Source: an uncultured Marinobacter sp.
GTDB lineage: Bacteria; Pseudomonadota; Gammaproteobacteria; Pseudomonadales; Oleiphilaceae
Assembly (NCBI RefSeq): GCF_947488835.1
Contig: NZ_CANLBK010000001.1
Coordinates: 1,054,001-1,118,000, forward strand
DNA length: 64,000 bases
Direction of reading: 5' to 3'
The translations under genes were made by a program, and so were the position numbers. This document shows positions 1 through 9,312 of this stretch, one piece after another (position 1 is the stretch's first letter; each line of letters begins with the position of its first letter). The notes beneath the pieces were generated by a model. The model had not been told where the DNA came from, searched no databases, and worked only from the letters and a program-made list of their open reading frames with translations.

Positions 1-1206
1 AAGCTCAACGGCATCAGGCAAAACCACCTGACCTGCCTCTTCCACCATTTCCAGACAGCAGAGCGTGAGATCGTCGCCAAACTTTTGCTGCCCCGTAAAC
101 CGCTGTATTTCCCCCATCAGCGCATCAAATGGATGCCTGTCCAAGCCAGCGCTTTCTATAGCCCGGCGAACGCCCTGCTCGCCAAAGACCTGCCCCTCTC
201 CGTCAGTGCATTCCAACACGCCATCAGTCATCAAGAGTAACCGGTCACCTGGGCGCGACCTGACGGTTTCCATGTCTGCATTAAACTGATCAGGGCTCAG
301 TATCCCCAAGGGCAAATGACGCGAAGGCAGGCTGGAACGCTCTGTTGGCGATCGCATCAGCCACATATCAGGCAGACCACCATTCCAGATGTTTAACTGA
401 TTCAGAGCAAAGTCCACTTCCACCATAACACCGCAGCAGAACATATCTTTCGGGAGTATGCGGACCAGCTTCTGGTTTATCTCCCTGAGGATATCGGCGC
501 CATTAAAACCCTTACCCGCCATACCATAAAAGGATTCGGCCACAGGCATGGCGCCAATAGCAGCTGGCAATCCATGGCCAGTAAAATCTCCCGCGAATAC
601 AAGCATCCCACCGGCAGGCCGTGGCGAGGCGAACAGTACATCACCACTGAATACTGACAAGGGGGATGCATGGAAGCGAATGTTAGGCGCATTCAAGCAA
701 CCGGTATGAGCGACGTTATCAAAAACCCCCCGAGCTATGTGCTGTTCTTTTAACAACTGGCGGTTTCGCTCATGCATCAAGTCGCGCTGATTAGACAGCG
801 CCCGGTGCATCAGGCGCATCCGGTTGAACGCGTTGACCTTGGCTTCAATCATTATCCGGTTATAGGGCTTGCTGAGAAACCCGTCCCCTCCGGCTTCAAG
901 GCACCCTGCCAGGTCCTCGGGTTCAGTCAGTGAGGTAATGAAAATCAGCGGCACAAGGCGCTCGCACGAAAGTTTCTTGATATGTCGCGCGGCTTCCATA
1001 CCATCCATGGAGGGCATGAGTGCATCCAGCAAGACAATATCCGGCGCTTCTGACTGAAAGAGCGCCACCGCCTCACGCCCATTGGCCGCATCGACTACCC
1101 TGTGGCCCAGGCGCTTCAGTATGGCTTTCAGTATCAGGCGGTCACTGTCGCTGTCGTCTGCAATAAGAATTTTAAGGGGGATGGTCTCTGCTGCAGATTC
1201 GTCCAT
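1..1206 (-). CDS. Response regulator with PP2C (SpoIIE-type) phosphatase domain, HsbR-like (C-terminus cut by window)
   Basis: Open from the ATG at 1206 to base 1, so 402 codons are visible and the C-terminus lies outside the window. A receiver domain comes first (residues 10-130; ADDSDSD acidic pocket, phosphoacceptor Asp61 in LLDALMP, FLSKP lysine). A SpoIIE/PP2C phosphatase follows (about 165-390) with metal-binding blocks FSGDV, GDFTGHG, TDGVLE and FGDDLTL. In Pseudomonas aeruginosa the same architecture is HsbR, which controls the phosphorylation of the STAS protein HsbA and so links two-component signalling to flagellar or biofilm output. The STAS gene lies 24 bp upstream in the same direction, right after the fliE-J operon, which supports that role. 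A C-terminal anti-sigma kinase domain, as in HsbR, may lie beyond the edge. Confidence 0.9.
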   Translation of the reverse strand, partial: MDESAAETIPLKILIADDSDSDRLILKAILKRLGHRVVDAANGREAVALFQSEAPDIVLLDALMPSMDGMEAARHIKKLSCERLVPLIFITSLTEPEDLAGCLEAGGDGFLSKPYNRIMIEAKVNAFNRMRLMHRALSNQRDLMHERNRQLLKEQHIARGVFDNVAHTGCLNAPNIRFHASPLSVFSGDVLFASPRPAGGMLVFAGDFTGHGLPAAIGAMPVAESFYGMAGKGFNGADILREINQKLVRILPKDMFCCGVMVEVDFALNQLNIWNGGLPDMWLMRSPTERSSLPSRHLPLGILSPDQFNADMETVRSRPGDRLLLMTDGVLECTDGEGQVFGEQGVRRAIESAGLDRHPFDALMGEIQRFTGQQKFGDDLTLCCLEMVEEAGQVVLPDAVEL

Positions 1207-1230
1207 GGCAGGTTTCCGTGATCTGCGGGA

Positions 1231-1536
1231 TCACCGAATGGTGAATAGTTGCTCAAAGTTGGAAATGGTCAGTATCTTGCGGACATCGTTGTTGCATTTC
1301 TCAATGACAATATCGGCACTGTCTCCCCCGGCATGATCCCGGAGCAGGAGCAGCATACCCAGCGCAGAACTATCGAGATAGGTCGCGTCTGACAAATCCA
1401 CAACGTAACCGCTAACATCTCGCCCACCATGCTCATAGGCATCCCTAAAGGCCTGATGGGTGCTGAAATCAAAGCGACCTTCTATCTTGATGGTCAGGGA
1501 CCGTCCATCGCGACTGCGGTGAGTCTCAATCGGCAT
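1231..1536 (-). CDS. STAS-domain anti-sigma factor antagonist, HsbA-like
   Basis: 101-aa single STAS domain. The conserved phosphorylatable serine sits in YLDSSALG (Ser56/Ser57), the position used in SpoIIAA and in P. aeruginosa HsbA (Ser56). It is likely the substrate of the PP2C phosphatase encoded 24 bp downstream, forming a partner-switch module. In Pseudomonas the equivalent protein sequesters FlgM or activates a diguanylate cyclase depending on phosphorylation; that output here is inference. It is separated from fliJ by 125 bp, so it may have its own promoter, though I could not identify one with confidence. Confidence 0.88.
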   Translation of the reverse strand: MPIETHRSRDGRSLTIKIEGRFDFSTHQAFRDAYEHGGRDVSGYVVDLSDATYLDSSALGMLLLLRDHAGGDSADIVIEKCNNDVRKILTISNFEQLFTIR

Positions 1537-1661
1537 CCGCTTAAACCTCCGGTGGCATTCGTTAAAACATTCGGCAGCCTTGGTTCAGGCAAACCTTGTT
1601 TATACTAGGATAGCGCAGCGCTGTCAGATTGCATGGAGTGAAGATTAATTCAGCGCAAGCG

Positions 1662-2105
1662 TCATTGACGACGGCGAGCAAAAGCCCGGCCTGCAGCCTC
1701 ATCCGCATTCTTTTGCTCTTGAGCATCCTGCGCCCTGCTTTCTTGCTGGCGACAGGTTTCAATGTATTTTTCCATACCCCGCCGACGCTCCCAGGCTTGC
1801 TGCCACTCTCGCCGGCGGGCCTCAAACATTGCTTCAGCCTGAGCAAGTTGTTTCTGTTGCTGCAGGATAACCTGATCAAGCTGGGCAATAAATGCCTGCC
1901 AGGCTTGCAAACGATTTACCTGCACCACGCCATGGGCGTTGTTTCGGATCTGATCCCGGTATTCCTGCTGGTAACGGTTGAGCTTTTCGACCTGCTCACT
2001 GTGTTGCTCCACCACTTCGCGAGCCTTGCCCATCTGCTCCAGCGCTTCCTTCTCCTTCCGTTCTTCGAGAGTGAGCACAACTGCGAGGCGTTGGGAGCGT
2101 AGCAT
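1662..2105 (-). CDS. fliJ: Flagellar export protein FliJ
   Basis: 147-aa, highly charged, almost entirely alpha-helical coiled-coil protein, as expected of FliJ, the central stalk-like subunit and chaperone-escort of the flagellar type III export ATPase. Its start codon overlaps the fliI stop by one base, indicating translational coupling. It is the last gene of the fliEFGHIJ operon. The family assignment rests on length, helical composition and position after fliI, because FliJ sequences are poorly conserved. Confidence 0.9.
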   Translation of the reverse strand: MLRSQRLAVVLTLEERKEKEALEQMGKAREVVEQHSEQVEKLNRYQQEYRDQIRNNAHGVVQVNRLQAWQAFIAQLDQVILQQQKQLAQAEAMFEARRREWQQAWERRRGMEKYIETCRQQESRAQDAQEQKNADEAAGRAFARRRQ

Positions 2106-3502
2106 TAACCAGCACCTCTAGTGGCTCCGGCCGTTGGGTCAGGAGCGGCGGATCTACGGCGTTCCGGTGAACGCCTCTCGGGCACCACCGACAACAAGCC
2201 CTCAATACTTTCAGGTAGCGACGCACGCTCGTTCAGATCCTGCTGCAGGAACTGGCGCATGTTGCTGATGTGGGTAATGGCGAAATCGGTTTCGGGGTCG
2301 GAGCCTTTCACGTATGCACCTACACTGATCAAATCCCGTGCCTGCTGATAACGTGAGTAAACCTGTTTGAACCGCTGGGAACGGGCAAAATGCTCGGTTT
2401 CTGTTACTTGTGGCATAACCCGGCTGATGGACGCTTCAACGTCGATGGCTGGGTAATGGCCCTCTTCCGCAAGCCTTCGGGACAGCACAATATGACCATC
2501 CAGTATGGCTCTGGCGGCATCTGCAATGGGGTCTTGCTGGTCGTCGCCTTCAGTCAACACAGTATAGAACGCAGTAATGGAGCCGCCCCCGGGCAAACCA
2601 TTGCCGGTACGCTCCACCAGTTGCGGTAATTTGGCAAATACCGACGGCGGGTAGCCTTTGGTTGCCGGTGGCTCACCAACCGCCAACGCAATTTCTCGCT
2701 GGGCCTGCGCATACCGTGTGAGGGAGTCCATCAACAGCAGTACGCGTTTGCCTTTGTCGCGGTAGTACTCTGCAATGCGAGTAGTAAGCATGGCCGCACG
2801 CAATCGCATCAAGGGTGAATCATCCGCCGGAGAGGCAACAACGACCGATCTCGCCAGGCCCTCTTCACCCAGTATATCCTCGATGAATTCTTTAACTTCC
2901 CGGCCCCGCTCACCAATCAAACCAACAACGGTGATATCGGCGTCGGTGAAGCGGGTCATCATGCCGAGCAACATACTCTTACCCACACCACTGCCCGCAA
3001 ACAGGCCCAAACGCTGACCCTGGCCAACGGTCAGCAGGGCATTGATAGCCCGGATGCCCACATCCATGGATTGGCGCACCGGGGCGCGGTTAAGGGGGTT
3101 GATGATATCGCCGGTCAGAGGCACTCGGGCTTCAGCCTGCAATGGCCCTTTGCCATCAAGGGGCTCGCCACTGCCATCCACCACACGGCCAAGCATAAGC
3201 GGACCAACAGGTACCCGGCTGGCAGACGATAGCCGAACCACCCTTGCCCCAGGCTTGAGGCCCTCAATGGCCGTTAGCGGCATGAGGTAGACTTTATCAT
3301 CCTCAAACCCCACCACTTCGGCCTCAACGGTGCTACCGCCCTCTCCTTTGATCACGCAGCGGTCGCCCACCACCATGGGGCAGCCGACACACTCGAGCGT
3401 TAGCCCGACCATTCTGGTCAGGCGCCCGGAAAGCTCGGGTTCCAGATCTGCACGGAGGTACGCCTGATATCGATTGAGGCGATCAGCCAGGGAGGATGTC
3501 AT
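2105..3502 (-). CDS. fliI: Flagellum-specific ATP synthase FliI
   Basis: 465-aa export ATPase that energises and guides substrate entry into the flagellar type III apparatus on the cytoplasmic side. Walker A is seen as FAGSGVGKS (about residue 170), a Walker B-like stretch as [19 protein letters not shown], and the AAA/F1-beta signature as [18 protein letters not shown]. Length matches the family. The start overlaps the fliH 3' end by 20 bp. The C-terminal 25 residues are rich in Arg, Pro and Ala and probably disordered. Confidence 0.97.
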   Translation of the reverse strand: MTSSLADRLNRYQAYLRADLEPELSGRLTRMVGLTLECVGCPMVVGDRCVIKGEGGSTVEAEVVGFEDDKVYLMPLTAIEGLKPGARVVRLSSASRVPVGPLMLGRVVDGSGEPLDGKGPLQAEARVPLTGDIINPLNRAPVRQSMDVGIRAINALLTVGQGQRLGLFAGSGVGKSMLLGMMTRFTDADITVVGLIGERGREVKEFIEDILGEEGLARSVVVASPADDSPLMRLRAAMLTTRIAEYYRDKGKRVLLLMDSLTRYAQAQREIALAVGEPPATKGYPPSVFAKLPQLVERTGNGLPGGGSITAFYTVLTEGDDQQDPIADAARAILDGHIVLSRRLAEEGHYPAIDVEASISRVMPQVTETEHFARSQRFKQVYSRYQQARDLISVGAYVKGSDPETDFAITHISNMRQFLQQDLNERASLPESIEGLLSVVPERRSPERRRSAAPDPTAGATRGAG

Positions 3503-4379
3503 CTGGCTCGCCTTCGATGGGTTTATCTTCAGTGGGTGTTTCTCCCGGGGAGCTCAGCACGTCCCGCTGAAAATCTGTCAAGTCATCCATCAGTGCACCC
3601 AGTTCTTCTGGCTCACCGTTTTCACCGTCACCAATCTGCTGCTCCAACATGCTCTGAACAGCACGCTGAAAGCGTTTTTCGACGGTAAAGTCTACAAGGC
3701 TATTGCGGGTTTCAACCCGACAGCCGCCAGGCAATACCTTATCATCTTCCACAACAGAGGCTGTCGCTTCAAAACGCTCGGCTACTTCGCGAACGGCACT
3801 TTGGTCGTCCGGATGAACATAAATTCGGACGTTTTCTGCTGTTGTGGGCAATGCTTCTATGGCACGCCGCACCACTTTGCGTATCTGTGAAGAGTCGATG
3901 GTCAGTTCGCGGTAAACAACGGCCCGGGCAAGAACCATGGTCAGGTTCAGCAGTGACGTTTCAATTTCATCCTGGTGCCGACCGATAGGCACCAGTAACT
4001 CTCCCAGCAACTGTTCAAGGCGATCAAGGCTTGCGCTGACGTCCTTGCGGGTTTCATCGTAACCTTCGTTCTGGCCGCGCTCTTTCCCTTCGGCAAGCCC
4101 TGCTTCAAGGCCTTCTTTATGGCCCTGTTCAAAACCTGCGGCTCGGCCCTCCTGCAATCCCTGCTCCCGGCCTTCGTTAAGGCCATCTTCATGCGCAGCC
4201 TGGCGAATTTCAGCCATATCGCCAGCGGTCAGAGGCTTCAGGTCACGCTCTTCCACGCGGGCAACCTCATTACCACGAGCATCCAGCAAGGGGAGCTCCC
4301 ACCGCTCATAGGCGGTCAGTTCCTCCTTGGGAATGCGGCTGAGATCTTTAACAGTATCTTTGGAGGAGTCTTTCATCAC
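3483..4379 (-). CDS. fliH: Flagellar assembly protein FliH
   Basis: 298-aa negative regulator and peripheral-stalk partner of the export ATPase FliI. The middle region (about 75-110) carries the spaced glycine/glutamate repeat typical of FliH ([27 protein letters not shown]), a GxxxG-like helix-pairing element. The C-terminal domain (about 120-260) resembles the V/F-type ATPase stator subunit. The tail is acidic. The start overlaps the fliG stop by 4 bp. It is longer than E. coli FliH (about 235 aa), as is common in Pseudomonas relatives. Confidence 0.95.
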   Translation of the reverse strand: MMKDSSKDTVKDLSRIPKEELTAYERWELPLLDARGNEVARVEERDLKPLTAGDMAEIRQAAHEDGLNEGREQGLQEGRAAGFEQGHKEGLEAGLAEGKERGQNEGYDETRKDVSASLDRLEQLLGELLVPIGRHQDEIETSLLNLTMVLARAVVYRELTIDSSQIRKVVRRAIEALPTTAENVRIYVHPDDQSAVREVAERFEATASVVEDDKVLPGGCRVETRNSLVDFTVEKRFQRAVQSMLEQQIGDGENGEPEELGALMDDLTDFQRDVLSSPGETPTEDKPIEGEPDDILPG

Positions 4380-5425
4380 ATCATTTCTTCACCCGCGCCG
4401 CCCAGCGTGATTTCTCCCGCTTCGGCCATACGACGGGCAATGTTAATAATGTCTTTCTGAGCGGATTCTACTTCGCTCACCCGCACCGGGCCTTTCGCTT
4501 CCAGATCATCCTGCAACAACTCGGCTGCTCGCTTGGACATGTTCTTGAATATCTTTTCCTGAACCGCGTCATCGGCACCTTTCAGGGCAACAACCAGCAC
4601 TTCAGAGGACACCTCTCTCAGCAACGCCTGAATACCCCGGTCGTCGATATCCTTGAGGTTATCAAACACAAACATGAGGTCTTCGATGGTGGTTGCGAGG
4701 TCCGGATCCATATCCTTGATGGAATCCAGCAGGCTGCCTTCAATGCTGCGATCCATAAAGTTCATAATGTCCGCCGCCCGCTTTATACCGCCTATGCGGC
4801 TGGTCTGGGCCGCCGATCCGCCGGAGAACTGTTTCTCCAGAATGTCGTTGAGCTCTTGCAGGGCTTGGGGCTGAATGCTTTCGAGCGAGGCCACCCGCAT
4901 CATTACGTCGAGGCGTACCTTTTCATCCAGAGTTGCCAAAATCTCGGCAGCTTGGTCCGGATCAAGATAGGAGATAACTATGGCCTGAATCTGCGGGTGT
5001 TCGTAACGGATAATATCGCCGACAGCTCTCGGCTCCATCCATTTCAGTGTATCGAGACCGGTGGTATTGCCGCCGATAAGAATGCGATCAATCAGGCTCG
5101 CGGCCTTGTCGTCGCCCAGAGCCTGAGTCAGCATGGCGCGAATATAATCGTCATTGCCCACACCCAGTCCGGTTTGGCCGCCTACTGCATCCACAAACTG
5201 GTTCAACACATAGGTCACATCACCCTTGCTCACGTCCTTCATCTGAGCCATGGCAACACCCACCCGCTGGACCTCTTTGGGGCCCATATGCTTGAGCACT
5301 TCAGCAGCATCTGCTTCGCCCAGAGACATCAGCAGAATCGCCGCCTGCTCTACCCGAGGAATCTTCCTTTGAGGCGCTTTGGGTGCATCAGCACCTGGCG
5401 CTCCGGATTGATCAGTCATCAACAT
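4376..5425 (-). CDS. fliG: Flagellar motor switch protein FliG
   Basis: 349-aa C-ring protein that couples stator torque to the MS ring. N-terminal (IPRVEQAAILLMSLGEADAAEVLKHM), middle (EHPQIQ, equivalent to the EHPQ motif) and C-terminal domains with the charged torque helix (EVLVVALKGADDAVQEKIFKNMSKRAA) are all visible. Two in-frame ATGs lie at 5425 and 5419; the first overlaps fliF by 14 bp. The N-terminal extension before IPRVEQ is about 20 residues longer than in E. coli. Confidence 0.97.
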   Translation of the reverse strand: MLMTDQSGAPGADAPKAPQRKIPRVEQAAILLMSLGEADAAEVLKHMGPKEVQRVGVAMAQMKDVSKGDVTYVLNQFVDAVGGQTGLGVGNDDYIRAMLTQALGDDKAASLIDRILIGGNTTGLDTLKWMEPRAVGDIIRYEHPQIQAIVISYLDPDQAAEILATLDEKVRLDVMMRVASLESIQPQALQELNDILEKQFSGGSAAQTSRIGGIKRAADIMNFMDRSIEGSLLDSIKDMDPDLATTIEDLMFVFDNLKDIDDRGIQALLREVSSEVLVVALKGADDAVQEKIFKNMSKRAAELLQDDLEAKGPVRVSEVESAQKDIINIARRMAEAGEITLGGAGEEMM

Positions 5426-7112
5426 TCACCCACTGGCGCATCACCTGAGAGACCCTCGCCGGATCTTCGGCAATCAGGCCTTTAAGAGCATTCAGTTGTC
5501 TATCATAGCTGTCTGTAGCGCCCGGCAAAAGCAAGTCGTCCTGCGAGGACAATGCCTTCCGCAAAGCGTCGTTGTCACCTTCGTCATCATACCCATCCAA
5601 ATCAGAATCCCCACCCCGGGAACGCTGGCCACCACCGGACAGGCTCTTCAATGTTGGTCGCAACAGGCCTAGCACCAGTACCAAAATCACCAGACCAGCC
5701 AGAACCTGCTTCATGAGATCCCAAAACCAGGGCTGCTCCCAGAACCCCGGTGTTTCAAACTCGTAAGCTTCTTCCGGGGCGAACGCTGTATTCATTACGG
5801 TCACACTGTCGCCGCGCGCAGCGGAATAGCCTACAGCATCCCGCACCAGCATGCTCAGCCGCTGCAACTCCTGCTCGGGCCAGGCTTCATAGGTTACCGC
5901 GCCGGTGTCCGGATTGACCACTTTCATGTCGTCTACAGCCAGTGCAACCGTTACACGCCTTACGCGTCCGAGCTCCTGCCGGGTGTAGCTAACCGTGCGA
6001 TCCATCTCATAGTTGCGAGTAGACTCCTTACGCACGTTCACCGGCGGTGGTACCGGCACGCCGCCCTCTACATTGCCGGCTTGCGCATTAGCCTGTTCAG
6101 GCACCGTCGCGTTTGCAGGAGGCTGATTGGACAGAGCCCCCGGCACGCCGCCGTTAAAACCGGCGACACGTTGCTCAGTGAGATCACGCTCGCTGCGCAC
6201 CGCTTGTTGCTCCGGGTTGAACAGCTCCTCGGCCTGCTCAACTGAAGAGAAATCCAGGTCTGCAGACACTTCGGCCCGGTACCGGCCTTCGCCAACAATA
6301 GGCGCAATCAGGGAGGCAACGCGGCGCGTCAGCCTCTCTTCCAGGCGCGAGGTGTATTCGTATTGATCCTGCATCCGCTCGCCATCGCCGCGAGTAGTTT
6401 TACCAGTCAACAGGTTCCCGTTCTGATCAACAACCGTGACATGGTCTTTGTTCATCATTGGAATACTGCCGGCAACCAGATTCACAATCGCTGCAATCTG
6501 TTCCTGTTCCGGGCGACGGCCTGCAAATACTTCCAGGAAAACCGATGCGGTGGGATCGCGGGCATCCCGCACAAATACGGAACGCTCCGGAATAGCCAGG
6601 TGAACCCGGGCAGCGCGCACGCCACGCATACTGCTGATGGTGCGCGCCAACTCGCCCTCAAGACCACGGCGGTAGCTGACGGTTTCCATGAACTGGGAGG
6701 TACCCAGGCCACGATCCTTGTCGAGCAGTTCGTAACCCATGGTTTTTTGATCCGTAACGCCCTCGGCAGCCAATTTAAGCCGAGCCGTGTATACCTGATC
6801 GGAAGGCACCAACAGAGCACCGGAGCGCGTATCCATTTTATAATCGATGCCATTGCTGTCGAGAATGGTGGTTACGTCTTGCGGGTTGTATGCAGACAAA
6901 TCCCCCACCACTGGCTGATAATTCGGTTCCTGCGCCCAGAGTACAACTGCGAGGCCCAAGGCAACACTGGCAGCAAGCCCCACCATCAGGCCAACCTGCC
7001 GCAGCAGGTTCAGGCGGTTAAAGCCCAGAAACAAATCATTGTTGCTTTCGGAGCCACCGCCACCCTGAGTGGCTGGCATATTAGGGATTGTTTCTGCGGG
7101 AACGCTGGCCAT
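5412..7112 (-). CDS. fliF: Flagellar MS-ring protein FliF
   Basis: 566-aa inner-membrane ring protein that templates basal-body assembly. TM1 is at about residues 35-60 and TM2 at about 465-490 (FWDLMKQVLAGLVILVLVLG), flanking ring-building modules that contain the YRRGLEGELARTISS and VRAARVHLAIPE blocks typical of the family. The C-terminal cytoplasmic tail, which binds FliG, ends the protein, and the adjacent fliG reading frame overlaps by 14 bp. Length agrees with Pseudomonas FliF. Confidence 0.97.
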   Translation of the reverse strand: MASVPAETIPNMPATQGGGGSESNNDLFLGFNRLNLLRQVGLMVGLAASVALGLAVVLWAQEPNYQPVVGDLSAYNPQDVTTILDSNGIDYKMDTRSGALLVPSDQVYTARLKLAAEGVTDQKTMGYELLDKDRGLGTSQFMETVSYRRGLEGELARTISSMRGVRAARVHLAIPERSVFVRDARDPTASVFLEVFAGRRPEQEQIAAIVNLVAGSIPMMNKDHVTVVDQNGNLLTGKTTRGDGERMQDQYEYTSRLEERLTRRVASLIAPIVGEGRYRAEVSADLDFSSVEQAEELFNPEQQAVRSERDLTEQRVAGFNGGVPGALSNQPPANATVPEQANAQAGNVEGGVPVPPPVNVRKESTRNYEMDRTVSYTRQELGRVRRVTVALAVDDMKVVNPDTGAVTYEAWPEQELQRLSMLVRDAVGYSAARGDSVTVMNTAFAPEEAYEFETPGFWEQPWFWDLMKQVLAGLVILVLVLGLLRPTLKSLSGGGQRSRGGDSDLDGYDDEGDNDALRKALSSQDDLLLPGATDSYDRQLNALKGLIAEDPARVSQVMRQWVNVDD

Positions 7113-7127
7113 GTCTGTGCTCCGTTA

Positions 7128-7496
7128 TCAGATCGGCATATTCATGATGTCTTCGTAAGCTCTAACCACCCGGTTACGTACCTGGGTTAAAGCTTCAAAA
7201 GACACAGTGGATTTCTGGGCTGCAATCATCACGCGGGTAATATCCACAGTGGGGTCGCCCATATCGTAGGCCGTGCGCAATGCGTTGGCATCCTGCTGAA
7301 CCTCGTTCACATTGTTAACGGCCTTGCTCAGCATGTTGCCAAAGCTGGATGTTTCCTGGGTTTGATCAACCTGGCGCGGACCGTCGATACGGCCACGCAC
7401 TGACAAATCCTGGTCAACACGCTGGTTCTGATTCATTTGCGAACGCAGTGCGCGGATATCGGAAAGAACACTGTTGATGTCGGCACGCTGAACCAT
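7128..7496 (-). CDS. fliE: Flagellar hook-basal body protein FliE
   Basis: 122-aa rod/MS-ring junction protein. The conserved C-terminal half is present (SFGNMLSKAVNNVNEVQ, then GDPTVDITRVMIAAQKSTV and SFEALTQVRNRVVRAYEDIM). It is the first gene of fliEFGHIJ and is separated from fliF by 15 bp. A sigma-54-type promoter lies 66-81 bp upstream of the start. Confidence 0.96.
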   Translation of the reverse strand: MVQRADINSVLSDIRALRSQMNQNQRVDQDLSVRGRIDGPRQVDQTQETSSFGNMLSKAVNNVNEVQQDANALRTAYDMGDPTVDITRVMIAAQKSTVSFEALTQVRNRVVRAYEDIMNMPI

Positions 7497-7561
7497 AACT
7501 TTCTCCTGACACCACCCCTGCAGGGGCCGGCTTGCTGGTCTAACTGTATTGATTAAGACTA

Positions 7562-7577
7562 AGCAATGGTCAGGCCA
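7562..7577 (-). promoter_or_regulatory. Candidate sigma-54 promoter of fliE operon
   Basis: On the minus strand the sequence TGGCCTGACCATTGCT has GG and GC dinucleotides separated by exactly 10 nt, the -24/-12 spacing of RpoN promoters. Transcription would start near 7551, leaving a leader of about 55 nt before fliE. In Pseudomonas this operon is RpoN- and FleR-dependent, and fleR is encoded next door. The -24 half deviates from the ideal TGGCAC. Confidence 0.6.
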
Positions 7578-7784
7578 GAATTACTTTACCCTTAATTTAC
7601 ATTAACTTATGAGCAACAACTGGAGACAGGCTGTCCATCGCGACAGAGTTTTGACAGGATTCAATTACCCACAATACCTGTGGATAAGATTGTTAACACA
7701 GCAAGGACAGGTCACCTACAACACCATGGAACGGGGCCTGCAGAGAACTGGTGCGAAATTGAACAGTATGAGGCGCGCAGGCAT

Positions 7785-7807
7785 AAAAAAGGCACCCAGA
7801 GGGTGCC
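7785..7807 (-). terminator. Intrinsic terminator of fleS-fleR
   Basis: A 7-bp GGCACCC/GGGTGCC stem with a 3-nt loop, followed on the minus strand by six U residues, 30 bp past the fleR stop. The rest of the 340-bp fliE-fleR gap (7497-7836) holds the fliE sigma-54 promoter and no gene I can support. Confidence 0.85.
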
Positions 7808-7836
7808 GAATGAAGGGGTACTACGGTAAATCGGGT

Positions 7837-9300
7837 TTACGCCATAGCCAGCTCAGCATCCAGATCTATTCCGGCCTCGCGCATCTGAGCCAACTTGTAT
7901 CTCAGTGTTCTGGGGCTGATGCCCAACTGTTCGGCAGCCCTGTTGCGGCGACCCCGCTCGCTTTTGAGCGTCTGGATAATGATACGAAACTCCTGCTGGC
8001 GCAGATCATCTCCCAATGACCCAGCTTCAACGGCTGCCGGGGCTGTGTCGACTGCCTCTTGATATCCTGACGCTGGCAGCCCCTCGTGTGGCAGGAACGG
8101 CTCTTCAATACCCGCTGCAACCGGTACCGGGGCTGCCGATGCAAGTGCCTGACCATCGAAGCGTCCGCTGGTGCCCATATCGAGGCACAGGTCGCCCGCA
8201 TGAATTACGTTACCCTGATGCAGAACCAGTGAACGCTGGATAGCATTATCGAGCTCCCGCACATTCCCGGGCCAACTATGCTGAGCCAGTGCATTGCGGG
8301 CATCGGCAGCAAAGCTGATGCCGGTCAGTTTCATTTTGCGGCAGTGCTTCTTCAACAAATAAGTTGCCATGGGCAGGATATCCAGCGGGCGCTCCCTCAA
8401 TGGCTGCCAATGCATGGGAAATACGCTCAGCCGGTAATAAAGATCTTCCCGGAACCGGCCTTCCCGTACAAAATCTGCGAGATCCCGGTTGGTGGTCGCA
8501 ATCACACGAACATCCAATGAGATGGTTTTGCGCCCACCTACCCGCTCCACTTCCCGCTCTTGCAGAACACGAAGCAATTTGGATTGCAGTGCCGGATCCA
8601 TCTCTGACACTTCATCCAGCAAAATCGTTCCACCATTAGCTTGTTCGAATTTACCTGGCGCCGATGCTATCGCGCCGGTAAAGGCACCTTTCTCATGGCC
8701 AAAAAGAATCGCTTCAAGCATGTTCTCGGGAATAGCCGCACAATTTATGGCCACAAACGGCTGCTCCGCCCTGGGCGACTGCTGGTGAATGTACCTTGCC
8801 AGCACTTCTTTACCGGTACCGCTCTCGCCGGAAATCATTACTGTAGAATCACTGCCAGCCACCTTGGCTGCCAATTGGAATATGCGCTTACTGGCCGGAT
8901 CTTCAGCTACTGGTTCATCGCCAGACTTCGGGCGACTGCCACCGACCACCTTGGTGACAGCATCAACCAATACTTTTGGCTCAAAGGGCTTAACCAAATA
9001 ATCCACTGCACCGGATTGCATGGCAGAAACCGCATGGCTGATCTGTCCGTATGCGGTAATCAGCATCATCGGCAAGCCTGGATAAAGGCGCTGCACCTCT
9101 CCCAGCAGTTCATGGCCGGAGAGGCCGGGCATGTTTACATCACTAACCACCATATCGACTGGCGCCTCTGCCAGCCGGACCAAGGCCTCATGGGCATTGG
9201 CAGCTTCACGCACGCGAAACTTTGCCAGTTCCAGAGTGGTTACCAGCGCCTCCCGCAGGTCGCGGTCATCTTCAACAATCAGTATCTGAGCCTTGGCCAT
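7837..9300 (-). CDS. fleR: Sigma-54-dependent response regulator FleR (FlrC)
   Basis: 487-aa NtrC-type activator. The receiver (1-120; EDDRD pocket, SDVNMPG with the phospho-Asp, LVKPF) is followed by an AAA+ domain (about 145-380; Walker A GESGTGKE, sigma-54 contact loop GAFTGA, DEVSEMD) and a C-terminal Fis-type helix-turn-helix (RRNRAAEQLGISPRTLRYKL). It forms a two-component pair with FleS, 12 bp upstream, and activates middle flagellar genes such as fliE-J and basal-body genes. Confidence 0.96.
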   Translation of the reverse strand: MAKAQILIVEDDRDLREALVTTLELAKFRVREAANAHEALVRLAEAPVDMVVSDVNMPGLSGHELLGEVQRLYPGLPMMLITAYGQISHAVSAMQSGAVDYLVKPFEPKVLVDAVTKVVGGSRPKSGDEPVAEDPASKRIFQLAAKVAGSDSTVMISGESGTGKEVLARYIHQQSPRAEQPFVAINCAAIPENMLEAILFGHEKGAFTGAIASAPGKFEQANGGTILLDEVSEMDPALQSKLLRVLQEREVERVGGRKTISLDVRVIATTNRDLADFVREGRFREDLYYRLSVFPMHWQPLRERPLDILPMATYLLKKHCRKMKLTGISFAADARNALAQHSWPGNVRELDNAIQRSLVLHQGNVIHAGDLCLDMGTSGRFDGQALASAAPVPVAAGIEEPFLPHEGLPASGYQEAVDTAPAAVEAGSLGDDLRQQEFRIIIQTLKSERGRRNRAAEQLGISPRTLRYKLAQMREAGIDLDAELAMA

Positions 9301-9312
9301 GGCTGCCTCCGA

